52,008 nucleotides of DNA from Acaryochloris sp. CRU_2_0 (GTDB lineage: Bacteria > Cyanobacteriota > Cyanobacteriia > Thermosynechococcales > Thermosynechococcaceae): the NCBI GenBank assembly GCA_012034865.1, contig JAAUOM010000016.1:1-52008 (forward strand), written 5' to 3'. The translations under genes were made by a program, and so were the position numbers. The notes beneath the pieces are model-generated. The model saw only the letters and a list, made by a program, of their open reading frames with translations, ran no database searches and was not told the origin of the DNA. Shown here one piece after another: positions 48,618 to 52,008 of the stretch (the first letter of the stretch is position 1; every line of letters starts with the position of its first letter).

Positions 48618-48729
48618 CGTAGGATTCTAGGCGAGAAGACAGTGTCAAGTTAGGGGTCAAAAACGCTTTCCTAACCGCACAAGGCTGATACGCAATCAAC
48701 ACCCTATAAACGCAACAGTCCCAACCGTG

Positions 48730-49083
48730 TTATCCAAGTAGCCTTTGAACTTTGTGGAGTAAGTCTGCAAATCTAAAGGGCTTAGCTATAAAATCATTGG
48801 CACCAGCTTTGAGAGCCAATTCCTCTACATCGACTTGCGCGGTTACAACGATAACGGACTGCGAAGAATGTCCTTGGCTGCGTAACTCTTTGAGAACCTG
48901 CCATCCATTTTTTATGGGTAGCCCTAGGTCTAGCACAATCACGCCATAATCTAGTAATTGTGCAGCCTGTAACGCTTGTTCGCCGTCACTCACCACTTGC
49001 GATGATAGACCATGTTTACGAAACCCCTTTTCTAGAAAAGCGGCTAAACGAGATTCATCTTCGGCAATGAGAATGTTACACAT
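48730..49083 (-). CDS. Orphan response-regulator receiver domain
   Basis: A 117-residue receiver only. Acidic residues are in ILIAEDES, the phospho-accepting Asp in VIVLDLGLP, the Thr in VIVVTAQ and the Lys in FIAKPFRF. It has no output domain. Its sequence follows the N-terminal half of the OmpR-type regulator encoded nearby (ILIAEDEARIASFIEKGL against ILIAEDESRLAAFLEKGF), so it may be a truncated duplicate or a CheY-like phosphate sink. It lies between two GTGTGTACAC motifs. Confidence 0.85.
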   Translation of the reverse strand: MCNILIAEDESRLAAFLEKGFRKHGLSSQVVSDGEQALQAAQLLDYGVIVLDLGLPIKNGWQVLKELRSQGHSSQSVIVVTAQVDVEELALKAGANDFIAKPFRFADLLHKVQRLLG

Positions 49084-49480
49084 CTGTTAGATAAAGTTTT
49101 CTGTGGATATTTACTTACACAAAATCAAGAGAGCTATGGTGTACACACAACCCTAAAAGAGCGCATCCAGACTTTCCAACCCTTCTTTTTACCTTTATCA
49201 AGGGAGATAAGTAGCAGAGCCTAATTAAACATTAAACCCGTCTACAAGATAATTGTGCCTATCTACTTAATGTCAGGTTTCTGCTGCCAATCATCACTTG
49301 TGTGTACACGGTAAAAAAGGAGAGCTACCCATCTAGATTACCCACAAAAGGTATACTTTCTTTGCATCATGACTTATTGTTACCAGCAACGTCACTATTG
49401 TTACATGAGACTTTTCTTAATCTTTGCCTAGATTAGCTGCTCAGCATGAAGAGAGGGATCAACCCAATGGCTGATTTTGA
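49084..49480. other. Intergenic region with two GTGTGTACAC motifs
   Basis: There is no gene in about 400 bp between the two regulator genes. GTGTACACACAA (49139-49150) is the reverse complement of TTGTGTGTACAC (49298-49309). The first stands about 55 bp upstream of the orphan receiver start codon, consistent with an operator for it. Confidence 0.45.
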
Positions 49481-50149
49481 TTACACTCGCAGACGATAGC
49501 CCATGCCTCGAACCGTTTCAAAAAACTGGCTACCGAGTTTTTTGCGCAGATACCCGACATAGACATCCACAACATTAGAACCCGGATCGTAGTCGTATCC
49601 CCAGACTCGATCCAGCAGTTGCTCTCGACTGAGAACTTGACCCGGATGCCGCAAAAAGGTTTCGGCCAAGATAAACTCACGGGTCGGTAGATCGATGTTG
49701 TGATCGCCCACACAAACCTGTCGAGTTCGTAAATCCAGTTCAATTTCTCCTACTCGTAACACCATCTCTTCCGAAGGTGTAACACTAGAGCGGTTACGCA
49801 AACGCAAACGCACACGAGCCAGTAACTCTTCAAATCGAAAAGGTTTGGTTAAATAATCGTCCGCACCCCCCTCCAAACCCGCAACTTTGTCATCAATGTC
49901 ATCTCGCGCCGTTAGGATAATCACAGGTAATTTCGCTCCCTGACCACGCAGTTCTTCTAGAGCTTGCAAACCATCTTGATCAGGTAGACCCAAATCCAGA
50001 ATTAACAAATCAAAGTCACTGCCCAAGACTAGCGTTGTCGTTTCCTGAGCAGTGGCTGCGGTAGAGACTGTAAATCCGTGAGATTTTAAGCCTTTTTCTA
50101 TAAATGAAGCAATGCGGGCTTCATCTTCAGCAATTAAGATTCGAGACAT
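49481..50149 (-). CDS. OmpR-family response regulator
   Basis: A complete 222-residue regulator. The receiver has ILIAEDEARIASF, phospho-accepting Asp in LLILDLGLPDQDG, VIILTARDD and DDYLTKPFRFEELL. The C-terminal winged helix has LPTREFILAETFLRHPGQ, SREQLLDRVWGYDYDPGS and VVDVYVGYLRKKLG to MGYRLRV. It probably receives phosphate from the sensor kinase at 45286-46773, since no other kinase is near. Targets could include the divergent operon control region. That link is inference. Confidence 0.92.
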   Translation of the reverse strand: MSRILIAEDEARIASFIEKGLKSHGFTVSTAATAQETTTLVLGSDFDLLILDLGLPDQDGLQALEELRGQGAKLPVIILTARDDIDDKVAGLEGGADDYLTKPFRFEELLARVRLRLRNRSSVTPSEEMVLRVGEIELDLRTRQVCVGDHNIDLPTREFILAETFLRHPGQVLSREQLLDRVWGYDYDPGSNVVDVYVGYLRKKLGSQFFETVRGMGYRLRV

Positions 50150-50369
50150 TGCTAGTCAATCGCAGGAGATCGTTATAGGTAGAGATGATGGAGAATTCGG
50201 TTTAGTTCCCGCAATGCTCACAAAACAAGGTATTCTGAGACTGTTAGTAATCCTTGACAAGTGTTAAATCTCTTTTTTCTGCAAAATCGCAGCTAAACGC
50301 TGCAAAAAGCCATTTTCTATCCTATCTATAATTTTTGCACAGATCTCAGCAATTAGTCATATCCTCCTT

Positions 50370-51235
50370 TTAACCAAAACGTCCACTCACATATTCACGG
50401 GTGATTTCCTGCTGGGGGTGGGTAAAATAGCTTTAGTTCTGCCAAACTCTACTAAATGGCCGCAGTTGTTACCCGTTTCAGTTGTACTTACATTGAAGAA
50501 AGCCGTGAAGTCTGAAATTCGAGAGGCTTGCTGCATGTTATGGGTAACAATAACCACGGTATACTGCCTTTTCAGTTCATGGATCAGTTCTTCAATGCGG
50601 AGTGTGGAAATGGGATCGAGGGCCGAGCAGGGTTCATCCATTAAAAGAACCTGCGGTTGAATTGCGATCGCACGGGCGATACACAATCGCTGTTGCTGTC
50701 CCCCAGAAAGGGCTAACCCACTCTTTCTAAGAGAATCTTTGACCTCATCCCAAAGGGCAACTTGACGGAGGGATTGTTCGACTAAGGCATCGAGATTGCC
50801 TTGATAGCCATTGATCTGAGCACCAAACGCAATATTGTCGTAAATGGATTTAGGAAAGGGATTCGGTTTTTGAAAGATCATGCCGATGCGTCGTCGCACA
50901 TCCACGGGGTCAATCGTCTTGGCGTAAAGATCCTGATCACGGAAGGCAATTCTGCCCCTAACCCGTGCAGTAGGAATCAGATCGTTCATACGATTCAAAC
51001 AGCGCAGTAGCGTACTTTTACCACACCCCGATGAGCCAATAAATGCCGTTACTTGCTGTTGGGGAATATCTAAGAAAATATTGCGGATTGCTGGAGTATT
51101 ACTATAGTCAACACTCACATTCTCAATCCGAAAAATGGCGGGTGAGTCTGCTGGCTGCTCAGATGAGATTTCATGGTTAGAGGGTTCGGCGTAACGGATG
51201 GGCATGGGATTATTCTTCTCAATGCTTCTATTCAT
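50370..51235 (-). CDS. pstB: Phosphate ABC transporter ATP-binding protein (3' frameshift)
   Basis: The ATPase of the high-affinity phosphate importer. Walker [21 protein letters not shown], the Q-loop [16 protein letters not shown], signature [14 protein letters not shown] and Walker [14 protein letters not shown] are all present. The uninterrupted frame ends [15 protein letters not shown] at 50387. Adding one T to the run in GCTATTTTACCC gives [21 protein letters not shown], the normal PstB ending, at a TAA at 50370. The start is ATG 51235, whose ATGA overlaps the stop of the upstream fragment, or ATG 51205. pstS, pstC and pstA are not in the window. Confidence 0.9.
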
Positions 51236-51765
51236 AAAGAAATCGCTGCATCCACTAAATTGGTATCTTGCTGCAATAGAACCTGCTCAATGGCTTCAAT
51301 ACCGCGTTGAGTAGCACCCTGATCTCTAGGATTGAAGACGCTATAGTGCAACAGGGACTCGCGCATGGCTTGATGGTGATCGCATTGTAAGGCTTGATCC
51401 ACCAGTTGTTTTAAATGCTGGATCTTCTCACATACCTCTCCACACTGCCAGAGATAGGTCATTGCAGTAACATCGGTGCTGGCTTGCAAAACACCGGGTT
51501 GCGGATTGAGAAAGATCATGGGTTTGTTGTAATACAACCATTCATACCCCGCAGCAGAAATATCGCCAATAAAGAGATCCGATTGGGCAAACCAGGGCAT
51601 AACGTTGCCAGAGCGAATGAGCTGAATATTAGGGAGCTGATGCAAGCGATCAACAATGCCAGAGCGAATGAGCTGAATATTAGGGAGCTGATGCAAGCGA
51701 TCAACAATGCTTTCATCATAAAATTGGCGATCGGGATTGAAGATATTGGGATGCTCACTTACTAC
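51232..51765 (-). pseudogene. Envelope-glycan transferase, C-terminal remnant cut by an IS
   Basis: The frame encodes VVSEHPNIFNPDRQFYDE, then DRLHQLPNIQLIRSG, WFAQSDLFIGDISAAGYEWL and YYNKPMIFLNPQPG. This resembles the C-terminal half of CDP-glycerol glycerophosphotransferase / epimerase-like GT-B proteins. The N-terminal half is absent: the open frame begins just after the IS630-type transposase stop. It contains a perfect in-frame tandem duplication of 17 codons. It overlaps the pstB start by 4 bp. The family call is moderate and the substrate unknown. Confidence 0.6.
51607..51708. repeat. Perfect tandem duplication, 2 x 51 bp
   Basis: The 51-base unit beginning GCCAGAGCGAATGAGC occurs at 51607-51657 and again, identical, at 51658-51708. 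It duplicates 17 codons (LHQLPNIQLIRSG and flanks) inside the transferase remnant without breaking its frame. Confidence 0.9.
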
Positions 51766-52008
51766 TCAGAGCGTCAAATAGTGAACATTTTTCCAAGCTG
51801 CATAAGCGACATATTTTCATGAAAAAGCGTTGTACAACATGAGGCTGAGGTTGCCGACAGCGTAAATGCCCCCGAACGTTCGCCATCATTTCGGAGTTGG
51901 TTCGCGCTCGTTTTCGCCCCACAGCATTTGCCTTGACATCATGGTTGAGCAGCTCATCAGGATTAAGTTCTGGACTATAGGAGGGCAACAAAAACATCCG
52001 AATCTCGT
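51766..52008 (-). mobile_element. IS630-type transposase, C-terminal part (runs off window end)
   Basis: The minus-strand frame from the window edge reads EIRMFLLPSYSPELNPDELL then NHDVKANAVGRKRART, which contains the last catalytic acidic residue (Glu in NPDELLN) of IS630-type DDE transposases. It continues GHLRCRQPQPHVVQRFF. Near 51820-51830 two runs (T5 and A4) each seem one base short; repairing them gives HEKYVAYAAWKNVHYLTL and a stop at 51766, with the YAA signature typical of the family end. Without repair the frame ends at 51755. Confidence 0.75.

Noticed and set aside
1..52008. tRNA, rRNA or CRISPR arrays
   Set aside because: I saw no tRNA T-arm and acceptor pairing, no rRNA-like sequence and no regularly spaced repeats. 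A tRNA or CRISPR search would be decisive.

Overview
The window is chromosomal DNA from a cyanobacterium. It carries psbO, a ferredoxin-dependent nirA, narB, cyanobacterial SLH/OprB-type porins, sqdX, glgC, a group 3 sigma factor and many HIP1-type GCGATCGC sites. I cannot name the genus. A NirA with a ferredoxin-like tail recalls Plectonema/Leptolyngbya-type organisms, but that is only a hint.

Layout. 1-360: two IS630-type transposase scraps. 365-10283: a nitrate assimilation region, with a HEAT-repeat gene divergent from nirA, then nrtP, an outer-membrane porin and narB. nirA, the porin and narB each have a perfect GTA-N8-TAC NtcA box, and two MITE-like hairpins lie between nrtP and the porin. 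10399-18357: DUF3084 and DUF3110 genes, a very large tamB-like gene and pgsA. 18358-25616: a small unassigned gene, psbO, a HipA-like kinase gene paired with a HIRAN gene, a SigF-like sigma factor, fmt and an overlooked pyrE. 26017-29572: a Wzc-like tyrosine kinase, APS kinase (cysC) and a PhyH-type dioxygenase, which may form a sulfated exopolysaccharide module. 29630-36445: ffh, sqdX, an IS4-type scrap, a RibD-C reductase, an acyltransferase and glgC. 36508-45028: seven minus-strand genes in operon-like order (three related MurG-like glycosyltransferases, a GT2, an ABC exporter, a histidine phosphatase and an aldo/keto reductase). 45286-50149: a sensor kinase, a second porin, an orphan receiver and an OmpR-type regulator. 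50370-52008: pstB, the remnant of an envelope-glycan transferase containing a perfect 51-bp tandem duplication, and an IS630-type transposase running off the edge.

A technical pattern dominates. At least nine breaks in eight otherwise intact genes (nirA, DUF3084, tamB, the small unassigned gene, pyrE twice, a glycosyltransferase, porin 2, pstB) can each be repaired by adding one base to a homopolymer. Every break is a loss. The right-edge transposase shows two more. This looks like homopolymer undercalling in the assembly, not decay, so these genes are annotated across the break.

Best candidates for undescribed biology: the HipA-like kinase/HIRAN pair without an obvious HipB; the seven-gene glycoconjugate operon; the NtcA-type promoter on a porin inside the nitrate cluster; and the Wzc-CysC-PhyH module.
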